64,000 nt of DNA, from positions 186,001-250,000 of the forward strand of contig NZ_PVTH01000003.1 of NCBI RefSeq assembly GCF_003002875.1, given 5' to 3'. The stretch comes from Arcticibacter pallidicorallinus (GTDB lineage Bacteria > Bacteroidota > Bacteroidia > Sphingobacteriales > Sphingobacteriaceae). A program made the translations under genes and the position numbers. How positions within the stretch are numbered: the first letter of the stretch is position 1; each line of letters begins with the position of its first letter. The notes below the pieces were generated by a model. That model was not told the DNA's origin. It saw nothing but the letters and a program-made list of their open reading frames with translations, and searched no databases. This document shows positions 44,920 to 53,511 of this stretch, piece by piece.

Positions 44920-44921
44920 GC

Positions 44922-45554
44922 TTAGTTACTCTTACTTTTGTCTCCGTTGATAATTTGCTGAATAAAGGAGCCCCAGGCAAAGGGATTTAAAAGCGGATTA
45001 GCCATCCGCTGATTTATTGCCTTGTTGGTCAAAGCAATATGATTGTTCTGGAAGTTGACGCCTCTCATTTCCTGTCCGTCTCTTGGCAGGTCACGCGCCA
45101 TCGCCAGTAATGAAGATCTTGCTACATTCTTTTTAGCAATCTCCAGATCATCATCTGCGAACTTCATAGACATAAATTCTTTGGTAAATTCGTCAACACT
45201 GGCCCATGGCAGTACGGATACCATTGGCAGGTTTACTACGACAGGCTTCATTTTAACCACTACTGTATAGCTTTTTTCACCTTCCATATCGGGTATTACG
45301 AGTGCTTCGCGGCGATAACCCACAGCACTGAACAATATGGTGTCGCCCTGAGCGGCTACAAACGAGAAGTACCCCTGAAAATTTGCTGATACGGTCCTGT
45401 TGCTTTTGTTCTTATTCGTGACGGTAACATAGGGAACCACAACATTGGAGTCGACATTGTATATGATTCCTGAAAATTGCACAAGAGGCTTGTCCTGAGC
45501 TTGTGCAAAGCCAGTTACATACATCATAATCAACGCGGCGATAAATATTCTCAT
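44922..45554 (-). CDS. secreted CarboxypepD_reg-like domain protein
   Basis: 210 residues from the ATG at 45554. A signal peptide (IFIAALIMMYVTGFAQAQ) is followed by a CarboxypepD_reg-like beta-sandwich: VQFSGIIYNVDSNVVVPYVT, NRTVSANFQGYFSFVAAQGD and TILFSAVGYRREALVI. The rest is a helical region (FTKEFMSMKFADDDLEIAKK and QMANPLLNPFAW-type tail, here RMANPLLNPFAWGS). Such domains are usually periplasmic or surface modules. Function unknown. It stands alone, convergent with def. Confidence 0.8.
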   Translation of the reverse strand: MRIFIAALIMMYVTGFAQAQDKPLVQFSGIIYNVDSNVVVPYVTVTNKNKSNRTVSANFQGYFSFVAAQGDTILFSAVGYRREALVIPDMEGEKSYTVVVKMKPVVVNLPMVSVLPWASVDEFTKEFMSMKFADDDLEIAKKNVARSSLLAMARDLPRDGQEMRGVNFQNNHIALTNKAINQRMANPLLNPFAWGSFIQQIINGDKSKSN

Positions 45555-45609
45555 CAACGTAAACCTATCAATAATTGTGCTACTATTTAGTTAAAATCTG
45601 TTAAAAGCC

Positions 45610-45644
45610 AAAAAAGCGAAACATGTTACATGATTCGCTTTTTT
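45610..45644 (-). terminator. intrinsic terminator after the NifU-like gene
   Basis: An 11-bp stem (45610-45620 with 45634-45644), A-rich on one side and T-rich on the other, so it can work in both directions. It lies 20 bases past the stop at 45664 in the minus direction. Confidence 0.7.
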
Positions 45645-45663
45645 GATTATGCTAGCTGTTTGT

Positions 45664-45942
45664 TTACTGTGCGACGTGCGGCATGACCGCGTTCGGATCG
45701 TCCATATCAGTGAGGTTCACCGCCTCTATTCCCACAATTTCAGGAACTGACCTTTTTATGGCTTGTTCAATCCCTGCTTTCATAGTCATTACGCTCATGG
45801 GACAAGATCCGCATGCACCCAGTAATCTGACTTTTACTATATTTTCAGGAGTTATTTCTTCCACCGACACATTGCCACCGTCTGCTTCCAGGTACGGCCG
45901 AATGCTATCTAACGCACTTTCCACTCTTTGCAACAAATCCAT
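45664..45942 (-). CDS. NifU C-terminal-domain (Nfu) iron-sulfur scaffold
   Basis: 92 residues comprising only the Nfu domain: SIRPYLEADGGNVSVEEI and LGACGSCPMSVMTMKAGIEQ with the conserved CxxC that binds a 4Fe-4S cluster. It is shorter than NfuA, lacking the degenerate A-type domain. It follows the Mrp-type ATPase by about 36 bases, and the two are likely partners in delivering Fe-S clusters. Confidence 0.93.
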   Translation of the reverse strand: MDLLQRVESALDSIRPYLEADGGNVSVEEITPENIVKVRLLGACGSCPMSVMTMKAGIEQAIKRSVPEIVGIEAVNLTDMDDPNAVMPHVAQ

Positions 45943-45978
45943 AATAATTTTTTTATAAAATTACACAATAATCTTGAA

Positions 45979-47049
45979 TTAAACAGAAGCCGGCTTAGCG
46001 TTATGGATAGCCACCTGCTGTGCAACCCGCTCTGCCACATTCATGAAAGCAACGGACATTGGATTATTATCCTGTAAGATTACAGGCTCTCCGCCGTCGC
46101 CAGCCTCGCTGATGGACTGCACCATAGGAATTTCTCCAAGGAACGGTACATCAAACTTTTCAGCAAGAGACTTACCTCCGCCTTTTCCAAAAATATAATA
46201 TTTATTCTCAGGAAGTTCGGCAGGCGTGAAATAGGACATATTTTCAACAATACCAAGAATGGGAACATTGATGGCATTCATCATGAACATACCAATTCCC
46301 TTCTTTGTATCTGCCATGGCAACTTTCTGAGGCGTGGTTACGATCACCGCTCCTGCGACCGGATAGGTCTGCGCCAATGTGATGTGTATATCGCCGGTGC
46401 CCGGAGGAAGGTCGACTACTAAATAATCCAGATCGCCCCAGTCGGCATCATTAAACAGCTGTTTAACAGCATTAGACGCCATTGGTCCTCTCCAGGGAAT
46501 AGGTTGCTCCGGATCAGTAAAGAATCCAATAGACAGCAGCTTGATTCCGTATTTCTCTATAGGTTGAATACGGGTCTTGCCTTCCGGAGTTGGGATTGCC
46601 TCGGGCTTGGCATCTTCAACACCGAACATGATGGGGATGGAAGGTCCGTAGATATCCGCGTCGATTAAACCCACTTTGGCACCCTTTTTAGCCAATCCCA
46701 GCGCTATATTGGAAGATACAGTCGATTTACCGACACCACCTTTACCTGAAGCGACGACAATGATGTTGCTGATGTTGTGAAGAGGCTGGTTCTTTTGAGT
46801 AGTTACTCGGGAAGTCATCTTCACGTCGACTTTGACATCGGGGCTGATGAAATGCGCAATCGCATTGCGACAGGCATTTTCAATTAAGTCTTTAAGCGGA
46901 CATGCCGGTGTAGTGAGTATAACCGTAAACGTGACGTGGTTGCCCTCTATAACTATATCTTCAATCATGTTAAGGGTTACCAGGTCCTTTTTAAGATCCG
47001 GTTCTTCAACATGGCTTAAGGCGTGCAATACCTTTTCCTTTGTAATCAT
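45979..47049 (-). CDS. Mrp/ApbC/NBP35-type iron-sulfur carrier ATPase
   Basis: 356 residues from the ATG at 47049. An N-terminal DUF59/MIP18-like domain (MITKEKVLHALSHVEEPDLK) precedes a deviant-Walker P-loop ATPase: VVASGKGGVGKSTVSSNIAL (about 102-121), LIDADIYGPSIPIMFG and LVVDLPPGTGDIHITLAQ. These proteins bind and transfer Fe-S clusters. The gene pair with the Nfu protein on one transcript supports the role. Seven residues upstream in the frame were rejected as start. Confidence 0.93.
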   Translation of the reverse strand: MITKEKVLHALSHVEEPDLKKDLVTLNMIEDIVIEGNHVTFTVILTTPACPLKDLIENACRNAIAHFISPDVKVDVKMTSRVTTQKNQPLHNISNIIVVASGKGGVGKSTVSSNIALGLAKKGAKVGLIDADIYGPSIPIMFGVEDAKPEAIPTPEGKTRIQPIEKYGIKLLSIGFFTDPEQPIPWRGPMASNAVKQLFNDADWGDLDYLVVDLPPGTGDIHITLAQTYPVAGAVIVTTPQKVAMADTKKGIGMFMMNAINVPILGIVENMSYFTPAELPENKYYIFGKGGGKSLAEKFDVPFLGEIPMVQSISEAGDGGEPVILQDNNPMSVAFMNVAERVAQQVAIHNAKPASV

Positions 47050-47067
47050 ACGATGAGTATTAAAAAA

Positions 47068-47075
47068 CAAAATTA
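47068..47075 (-). promoter_or_regulatory. candidate -7 box for mrp-nfu
   Basis: The reverse strand reads TAATTTTG, an exact TAnnTTTG match 18 bases before the ATG at 47049. No TTTG was found 18-20 bases further upstream. Confidence 0.35.
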
Positions 47076-47185
47076 ATCAAACCAGCTCGCTTAGCTGTCT
47101 GTTTCTTTATGTTTTTACAGATATTTACACTTTGGAAACTAATCTTTTGGGATTAGCGTTTTCTTTATGCGTCTAAAAATTAAAT

Positions 47186-49324
47186 ATGTCCGGATACATG
47201 CGTATTCCTACGAACTATAAAAAGTACTTAAAAATTACGGGTATTATTCTGCTGATCATACTGGTAGTGGTCGCCATTCTCGGTTCTGTTGCTTATTCAA
47301 AAAGGGAAACCTTGTTGAAGCAGATGGTTGCCAAGGCAAAGGATAAGGCAAAGAGAGACTATAATTTAAACCTCAACATCAATAATCCGAGATTTGAAGG
47401 GTTGCGAACAATTGCTTTCTCAGACATCTCGATCGTGCCGGAAGGCCGGGATAGTCTGCTCTCGGTTCGGGATCTGCATGTTGGTGTAAAACTGATGCCC
47501 TTATTATTCGGCGACATCAAGCTGCTTGGACTCCGGGTGAATGAGGCCGATATTAATCTTATTAAGCGCGATACGGTACGTAATTACGACTTCCTTTTTA
47601 GAAAGAAGAAACCGACCTCTACTGAAAAGGGCAAGGCAGATTACGCAGAGCTGGCAAATAATCTGCTTAACCAGCTTCTCTATAAGATTCCCGATGAAAT
47701 GGACGTAAAAAACTTCAAGCTTACGATCATCAGGGACGAGGAAAAACTGAACTTCCATACCACTTCTGCCGTCATAGAAAGCGGTGAACTTAAGTCGACC
47801 ATTCTTGTTAACGGCGACGAGTCTGTCTGGCACGTCGATGGGAATGTCGATGCTGATGATAAAAAGCTCGATATTAAGCTATATGCCGATAACAAGAAGG
47901 TAGAGCTGCCGATGCTTGAGAAAAAGCTCGGCGGGAAGATCAACTTTGATACCGTATATACCCAGCTGAAGAACACCCGGAAAAAGGGCGATGAGTTTCA
48001 TATTTACGGATCCTGGGCGATCAGTAATCTGCTGATCAATCACCCCAGGATTGCGGCGAACGACATCATCGTTCCAAGTGGCTCCATCGATGCGGATGTA
48101 CTGATCGGGAAAGATTTCCTTGCTATTGACAGCTCCTCGGTAATTCATCTGAAGAATATTCAGGCAAATCCTTACATCAAGTACACGATGGGTAAGAACA
48201 AATCTTACGCGCTGAAGCTGAAGACCGGCGACATGGATGCTCAGGATCTGTTCAACTCCTTTCCTATCGGTTTATTTGAGTCTCTTGAAGGCATTCAGGT
48301 GGAGGGTAAGCTTCGGTACGAAATGGCTTTCTTCCTGGATACCCGCAAGCCCGACAGTGTTCAGTTTAGCTCATCTATGAATCCTTCCGGTTTTCGGATT
48401 GTAAAATGGGGCAAGACGAACCTTGCAAAAATTAATGCTCCGTTTGTATATACACCTTATGAATACGGTAAACCGATGCGTGATATCATTGTAGGACCGC
48501 AGAATCCGGACTATACCCCGATCGATGAGATATCTCCAAATTTGCGTAACGCATTGCTGACTGCCGAAGATCCCTCCTTTTACTCTCATAATGGCTTTGT
48601 TGAGATGTCGATAAAACGGTCTATCGCTACCAACTTTAAAGAAAAAGCTTTCAAAAGGGGAGGAAGCACCATATCCATGCAGTTGGTAAAAAACGTGTTC
48701 CTGATCAGACAGAAGACGCTTGCCCGCAAAATTGAGGAAATGCTGATCGTATGGCTGATCGAGAACAACCGCGTATCGAGCAAGAAGCGGATGTTTGAAG
48801 TCTACCTGAATATTATTGAATGGGGGCGTAATGTATATGGTATCGGGGAGGCTGCACGCTATTACTTCAGCAAGCACCCGTCGGAACTGACGATAGGAGA
48901 AGGGATCTATCTTGCGAGTATAGTTCCTAAACCAAAGTCGTCGCTCTATTACTTTACGCACGACGGCGGGCTGCGAACCAGTTTACGCGGTTATTTCAAG
49001 CTTATCGGCAACCTGATGGCCCAACGTGGATATACATCACGAGATACTAACGCTTACGGATTTTATGGAGTAAGAGTGAGAGAGGCCCTGCGTCCTGCGG
49101 CTCCGGTTATTGATACGTTGGAAATTGATTCACTTTTCGAGGCAGATGACGACATGGTGGGCGAAGACCTCTTCAGAGATCTTTTTAAGATTCAGAAAGC
49201 AGACACAGTGAAGTCAGTCTCCGAAAGGACAAAAGAAATAGCCAAAGATACCTCGTTGACGCGTGCTGAGAAGAGGAGGCTAAGGCGGGATTTGAGAAGG
49301 CAGGAAAAAGAAGCAAGTAACTAA
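47186..49324 (+). CDS. GT51 peptidoglycan glycosyltransferase with AsmA-like N-terminal region
   Basis: 712 residues. A membrane helix at about 15-37 (GIILLIILVVVAILGSVAYS) is followed by a 400-residue periplasmic beta-rich region resembling AsmA-like proteins (RFEGLRTIAFSDISIVPEGR, LLGLRVNEADINLI). A GT51 domain follows at about 430-620: LRNALLTAEDPSFYSHNGFV with the catalytic Glu, RGGSTISMQLVKNVFL, and NIIEWGRNVYGIGEAARYYF. There is no transpeptidase domain. It should polymerise lipid II outside the membrane. The C-terminal tail is highly charged. Confidence 0.88.
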   Translation: MSGYMRIPTNYKKYLKITGIILLIILVVVAILGSVAYSKRETLLKQMVAKAKDKAKRDYNLNLNINNPRFEGLRTIAFSDISIVPEGRDSLLSVRDLHVGVKLMPLLFGDIKLLGLRVNEADINLIKRDTVRNYDFLFRKKKPTSTEKGKADYAELANNLLNQLLYKIPDEMDVKNFKLTIIRDEEKLNFHTTSAVIESGELKSTILVNGDESVWHVDGNVDADDKKLDIKLYADNKKVELPMLEKKLGGKINFDTVYTQLKNTRKKGDEFHIYGSWAISNLLINHPRIAANDIIVPSGSIDADVLIGKDFLAIDSSSVIHLKNIQANPYIKYTMGKNKSYALKLKTGDMDAQDLFNSFPIGLFESLEGIQVEGKLRYEMAFFLDTRKPDSVQFSSSMNPSGFRIVKWGKTNLAKINAPFVYTPYEYGKPMRDIIVGPQNPDYTPIDEISPNLRNALLTAEDPSFYSHNGFVEMSIKRSIATNFKEKAFKRGGSTISMQLVKNVFLIRQKTLARKIEEMLIVWLIENNRVSSKKRMFEVYLNIIEWGRNVYGIGEAARYYFSKHPSELTIGEGIYLASIVPKPKSSLYYFTHDGGLRTSLRGYFKLIGNLMAQRGYTSRDTNAYGFYGVRVREALRPAAPVIDTLEIDSLFEADDDMVGEDLFRDLFKIQKADTVKSVSERTKEIAKDTSLTRAEKRRLRRDLRRQEKEASN

Positions 49325-49434
49325 TACCTGTAAAAAACGTAAAAAGCCCTGGAAGTCCATTAGAAGGTTGCGACCTTACAGACTTTCGACAGTGCAGGTG
49401 GCGCTAACAAATTGATATATAATAAAGTACTCTG

Positions 49435-49989
49435 ATGAAAATTGAAATTGAAGACAAAGAGTTTACCTGTTTCCTGGAATATGAGCAGATAAGGAAGCGT
49501 ACCCGCCTTTTAGCCATTCAGATGAATGTGGATTATGATAACAGGCTGCCCGTGGTGATCGCTGTACTGAACGGAAGCTTTTTGTTTATGGCTGACCTGA
49601 TGAAGGAAGTAACCATTCCGGTTGAAGTAGCTTTTGTCAAGCTCGCCTCATATCATGGCGGAGAATCAACATCAGGTACTGTGAAAAAAATGATCGGTTT
49701 GGAGATAGACCTGAAGGGCAGAGATGTTATTATCGTCGAAGACATCGTGGATACCGGCATTACCCTTTCCTATCTTCTGGAACAGGTAAGAGAACAAGAG
49801 CCTGCATCCGTAGCCGTATGTACGCTTCTGATAAAACCAGACTCCCTACAGAAGGAATTTGATGAGATTGCGTACGTAGGTTTTGAGATTGGAAACGAAT
49901 TTGTTGTAGGCTATGGTCTTGATTACAAAGGACTAGGAAGGAATTTAAAGGATATCTACCAGGCAATTGTCGTTCCGTCGGAAACTTAA
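49435..49989 (+). CDS. hpt: hypoxanthine phosphoribosyltransferase
   Basis: 184 residues. The PRPP-binding motif VIIVEDIVDTGITLSYLL (about residues 98-115), VVIAVLNGSFLFMADLM, and VGFEIGNEFVVGYGLDYKG match HPRTs, which salvage hypoxanthine and guanine. Length is normal. It reads in the same direction as psd, 39 bases ahead of it. Confidence 0.95.
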   Translation: MKIEIEDKEFTCFLEYEQIRKRTRLLAIQMNVDYDNRLPVVIAVLNGSFLFMADLMKEVTIPVEVAFVKLASYHGGESTSGTVKKMIGLEIDLKGRDVIIVEDIVDTGITLSYLLEQVREQEPASVAVCTLLIKPDSLQKEFDEIAYVGFEIGNEFVVGYGLDYKGLGRNLKDIYQAIVVPSET

Positions 49990-50028
49990 TAACATTTTTA
50001 GCATATTTGCGGTTAAAATTAATTTTAA

Positions 50029-50715
50029 ATGACAATCCACAAAGAAGGCTATACATCGATAGCGCTTTCCATTTTGCTGATCTTTATAATGAACGCCGTT
50101 GCTCACTATTACTGGCCGGATCAAAGTGTGATTAAGTGGATTATCTATATTCTTTCATTTGTGATTTTTATCACGGTGCTTCAGTTTTTCAGGCATCCGA
50201 CACGGAAGACCGTTCTAAACACGGAACATATCATCTGTCCTGCTGACGGAAAAGTAGTGGTTATCGAAGAAACAGAAGAGACCGAATATTTCAAGGATCG
50301 CCGTTTACAGGTCTCGATCTTCATGTCGCCGATAAATGTCCATGTTAACCGCAATCCCATTTCGGGAATTGTAAGATACTTCAAATATCATCCGGGCAAG
50401 TATCTGGTAGCGTGGGACCCAAAGTCATCTACTGATAATGAGCGTACAACCGTAGTAGTACAGCATGAAACCGGTATAGAAATACTCTTCAGGCAGATTG
50501 CCGGAGCGTTAGCCAGAAGGATTGTCTGGTATGTAAAAGAGGGCGATCAGGTTCAGCAGGGCGAGCAGTTTGGATTCATCAAGTTCGGTTCGCGAGTAGA
50601 CGTTTATATGCCCCTCGGGACAGATGTAAAGGTAACTCTCGGCCAGGTTGTTACAGGCGGCGTTACCGTGCTTGCAGACGTCACGAAAGCAGTTGAAGTA
50701 ACAGAAGAAGGTTAG
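50029..50715 (+). CDS. psd: phosphatidylserine decarboxylase family protein
   Basis: 228 residues. Two N-terminal membrane helices (ALSILLIFIMNAVAHYYW and WIIYILSFVIFITVLQFF) are followed by the decarboxylase domain, with CPADGKVVVIEE, LQVSIFMSPINVHVNRNPIS and FGFIKFGSRVDVYMPLG. The GS pair in FGSR is where the proenzyme is cut to form the pyruvoyl group. This is the short Bacteroidota/archaeal class, which makes phosphatidylethanolamine or an archaetidyl homologue; the former fits a bacterium. Confidence 0.93.
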   Translation: MTIHKEGYTSIALSILLIFIMNAVAHYYWPDQSVIKWIIYILSFVIFITVLQFFRHPTRKTVLNTEHIICPADGKVVVIEETEETEYFKDRRLQVSIFMSPINVHVNRNPISGIVRYFKYHPGKYLVAWDPKSSTDNERTTVVVQHETGIEILFRQIAGALARRIVWYVKEGDQVQQGEQFGFIKFGSRVDVYMPLGTDVKVTLGQVVTGGVTVLADVTKAVEVTEEG

Positions 50716-50754
50716 ACTTAAGTCAGACCTTTGCCGGGAGGCTATATATTCCAT

Positions 50755-50811
50755 AAAAGAAAAAGGCTGAAAGGAATGATGCGATATCATTCCTTTCAGC
50801 CTTTTTCTTTT
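50755..50811. terminator. large bidirectional terminator between psd and rplS
   Basis: A perfect 26-bp inverted repeat (50755-50780 with 50786-50811) with a 5-base loop. The outer part is A-rich on the left and T-rich on the right, so both convergent transcripts would end here. Confidence 0.88.
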
Positions 50812-50866
50812 ATGTCAGCATCTATGTCCCCTTGCATACAGTACCCTCTACAAAAGGACATAAAAA

Positions 50867-50892
50867 ATCCCGTTCATCGGAATGAACAGGAT
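50867..50892 (-). terminator. intrinsic terminator after rplS
   Basis: An 11-bp stem (50867-50877 with 50882-50892), 4-base loop, and a T-run on the minus exit side. It lies about 25 bases past the rplS stop and before the large psd hairpin. Confidence 0.75.
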
Positions 50893-50917
50893 ATGAAATT
50901 TCTTTAAGCTAAGATAA

Positions 50918-51271
50918 TTATTTGGTAACTCTCTTAGATTTGATTCTGGCAGCTTTACCAGTTAATGCACGTAGGTAGAACAATTTGGCTCTGCGAACTT
51001 TACCAACGTTGTGAACCTCTATTTTGGCAATGTTAGGTGAGTTAATTGGGAAAATACGCTCAACACCAACACCATTAGACATTTTTCTTACAGTAAAGGT
51101 CTCGTTATTTCCAACACTATTGCGCTGAAGAACAACCCCTTGATAGATCTGGATACGCTCCTTGTTTCCTTCGCGGATTTTATAGTGAACGCTTACTGTA
51201 TCGCCAGATTTGAATGCAGGCACTTCTTTCCTGGCTACAGCCTGCTCTTCAACAAATTTTACTAAATCCAT
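50918..51271 (-). CDS. rplS: 50S ribosomal protein L19
   Basis: 117 residues from the ATG at 51271, which is the usual L19 length. Motifs: [60 protein letters not shown] and [20 protein letters not shown]. The frame is open 27 codons upstream (to 51352), but that stretch has no L19 similarity. Confidence 0.97.
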   Translation of the reverse strand: MDLVKFVEEQAVARKEVPAFKSGDTVSVHYKIREGNKERIQIYQGVVLQRNSVGNNETFTVRKMSNGVGVERIFPINSPNIAKIEVHNVGKVRRAKLFYLRALTGKAARIKSKRVTK

Positions 51272-51461
51272 GATTTTATTTATTAAAACGGCATTAAACC
51301 TTAATATCCGCCCCTTTTTTCGGAGTGCAATATTAGGCATAATAATTAACATTTGAAAGAATGATTTTCAAATAATTGCAAAAAATACAAATCAATCATT
51401 CGTTGTTCAATTGAATAGTATATGACTGACGTTAAGATGTTTCACTTAACAAAGACCCTTT

Positions 51462-52136
51462 TTATTCCAAAAGGTCGGGACGACGCTTCATTGTACGTTC
51501 CAAAGCCTTCTCATGTCGCCAATTGTTGATCTTCGCCTGGTCGCCACTTAATAGTATCTCAGGAACACGGATACCTCTCCATTCGGCTGGTCGGGTATAA
51601 ACAGGCGCATCGAGCAGCTCGCCCTGAAATGAGTCAGACAGCGCAGAAGTTTCATCAGAGAGCACTCCGGGAATAAGACGAACAATGGAATCTACCAGAA
51701 CAGCCGCGGGGAGTTCACCTCCGGACAAGACGTAATCACCTATGGAGATCTCTTTCGTTACGTACAGATCGCGAATTCTTTGATCAATGCCTTTGTAATG
51801 GCCACAAAGAATTATAACGTTCTTACCAAGCGAGAGCTGATTAGCCATGGTTTGGTTCAGGGTCTCTCCGTCGGGAGTCATAAAAACGACTTCGTCATAC
51901 TGGCGTTCAGCCTGCAGCTTTTCGATGCATGCTGCAAAAGGCTCAATCGACATCACCATTCCGCTTCCACCCCCGTAAGGGTAGTCATCCACATTCTTGT
52001 GCTTATTACTGGAGAAGTCTCTCAAATTGTGCACATGAATCTCGGCTATACCTTTCTTTTGAGCACGCTGCAAAATTGAATGAGCAAACGGACTATCCAA
52101 TAAGCCCGGGAGTACTGATATTATATCAAATCGCAT
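51462..52136 (-). CDS. trmD: tRNA (guanine-N1-)-methyltransferase TrmD
   Basis: 224 residues; methylates G37 of tRNAs using SAM. Trefoil-knot motifs are [58 protein letters not shown] and [20 protein letters not shown]. It is six bases from rimM on the same strand. It is the third gene of rpsP-rimM-trmD; rplS follows but after a 190-base gap. Confidence 0.97.
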   Translation of the reverse strand: MRFDIISVLPGLLDSPFAHSILQRAQKKGIAEIHVHNLRDFSSNKHKNVDDYPYGGGSGMVMSIEPFAACIEKLQAERQYDEVVFMTPDGETLNQTMANQLSLGKNVIILCGHYKGIDQRIRDLYVTKEISIGDYVLSGGELPAAVLVDSIVRLIPGVLSDETSALSDSFQGELLDAPVYTRPAEWRGIRVPEILLSGDQAKINNWRHEKALERTMKRRPDLLE

Positions 52137-52141
52137 GGTTA

Positions 52142-52666
52142 CTAAGCTAAATATACATCCAGAAGCCCATCAGGAAGCTTTACATGTAAGTTTGAATCTT
52201 CTTCATCTATAGAAACGATCATGTCATCGTTAAGAGGAAACATGATCTCTCTGAATTTATAAGAAACTACTGCGATGAACTGTTGGGGATATTCATGAAC
52301 TTCAATTATCTCCCCCAGCTCTCCTAACTTCTCATCATGAGCTATATACCCTTTAAGATCCGTATAGTAGAATTCATCATCTGACCTTTCGGGTTTCTTT
52401 GCAAGGGGCAGATAGAGCTTCTTTTTGAGCAACTTCTCCGCCTTTTCAATGACATCAATGTCTTCGAAGTAGAAATAACCCGTTGAATTTGAATGAAGCT
52501 TGCAGGAGGCGGTAAAGAATGGAATTAGCTTCTTATTTATTTCGATGAACACGGAGTCAAACTCGAGATCCTCGTAATCGTCGAATTCGAAGTAAACCTG
52601 TACTTCGCCCTTAAGTCCTTTTGTTTTGGTGATATATCCGATGTAAAAGCTTTCTTCTAGCGTCAT
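52142..52666 (-). CDS. rimM: ribosome maturation factor RimM
   Basis: 174 residues; helps mature the 30S head. The N-terminal RimM domain ([20 protein letters not shown]) and the C-terminal PRC-barrel ([20 protein letters not shown] and [20 protein letters not shown]) are both present. It is preceded by rpsP, with a structured 95-base gap between (see 52680-52742). Confidence 0.95.
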   Translation of the reverse strand: MTLEESFYIGYITKTKGLKGEVQVYFEFDDYEDLEFDSVFIEINKKLIPFFTASCKLHSNSTGYFYFEDIDVIEKAEKLLKKKLYLPLAKKPERSDDEFYYTDLKGYIAHDEKLGELGEIIEVHEYPQQFIAVVSYKFREIMFPLNDDMIVSIDEEDSNLHVKLPDGLLDVYLA

Positions 52667-52679
52667 GGCCTTGAAATAA

Positions 52680-52742
52680 AAATGTCATTTCAACAAAGAG
52701 AATTACCTGAATCAGGGAACTCAATCTGCCAAAATGACATTT
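52680..52742 (-). terminator. possible attenuator hairpin between rpsP and rimM
   Basis: A perfect 11-bp inverted repeat (52680-52690 with 52732-52742) encloses 41 bases that can form a weaker inner stem, and a T-rich tract follows in the minus direction just before the rimM ATG. It could lower expression of rimM-trmD relative to rpsP. Confidence 0.45.
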
Positions 52743-52761
52743 GATGGTTCTGTAAGAAAAA

Positions 52762-53295
52762 CTATTCAGCGTTTTCAGAAGTTTCTTCTGACGCAGCTTC
52801 TTCAGAAGCTACTTCTTCGGCTACCTCTTCTGCAGGAGGAGTGTTTTTAGCAGCTATTGCAGCGGCTCTTTCTTCCTTCTTCTTCGCTTCAGCAGCTAAA
52901 GCAGCTTTTTTAGCAGCATCTTTAGTTTGATTAAAGTTCTCTTTCTTACCAAGAGCTTTATCTTCTTTACTCTGAACCCACTCGTTAAACTTAGCTTCAG
53001 CTTGTTCAGCAGTTAAAGCACCTTTCTTTACACCACCATTCAGGTGTTTCATGTAAAGGACACCTTTATCTGAAAGAAGTGTACGAACAGTGTCAGTTGG
53101 CTGAGCACCTTTGTCCATCCAGTCTAATGCTTTGTCAAAATTCAGAACGATTGTCGCTGGATTGGTGTTCGGGTTGTAAGAACCTAAACGCTCAATGAAA
53201 CGACCATCTCTTGGTGCACGCGCATCTGCTACTACTACATAGTAAAAAGGCTTACCTTTTTTACCGTGTCTTTGCAATCTAATTTTAGTTGCCAT
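52762..53295 (-). CDS. rpsP: 30S ribosomal protein S16 with long C-terminal extension
   Basis: 177 residues. The first 80 form the S16 core: [40 protein letters not shown] and [20 protein letters not shown]. The remaining hundred are an Ala/Glu/Lys-rich extension ending [10 protein letters not shown], usual for Bacteroidota S16. It heads rpsP-rimM-trmD behind a promoter at 53355-53385. Confidence 0.96.
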   Translation of the reverse strand: MATKIRLQRHGKKGKPFYYVVVADARAPRDGRFIERLGSYNPNTNPATIVLNFDKALDWMDKGAQPTDTVRTLLSDKGVLYMKHLNGGVKKGALTAEQAEAKFNEWVQSKEDKALGKKENFNQTKDAAKKAALAAEAKKKEERAAAIAAKNTPPAEEVAEEVASEEAASEETSENAE

Positions 53296-53354
53296 TTTTT
53301 TAAATTATATTTATGTATACAACATAGTTCCCGGAGTATCCTTCTGCGGGGTCG

Positions 53355-53385
53355 CAAATGTACTGATATTTAGTTATAATTTAAA
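53355..53385 (-). promoter_or_regulatory. promoter for rpsP-rimM-trmD
   Basis: On the reverse strand TTTA (53382-53385) and TACATTTG (53355-53362) are separated by 19 bases; the -7 box is exact and the -33 element differs from TTTG in one base. Confidence 0.6.
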
Positions 53386-53511
53386 ACATATTGTGCTGTT
53401 TTTTAGGCTGCAAAGAGGTGACAACTGACCAATATCAGCTGAATTGCGAGAATCCAGAAATAGCATTGATTACATCTTGAGTTTGATTACGTGAGACAGA
53501 TATAATTGAAA

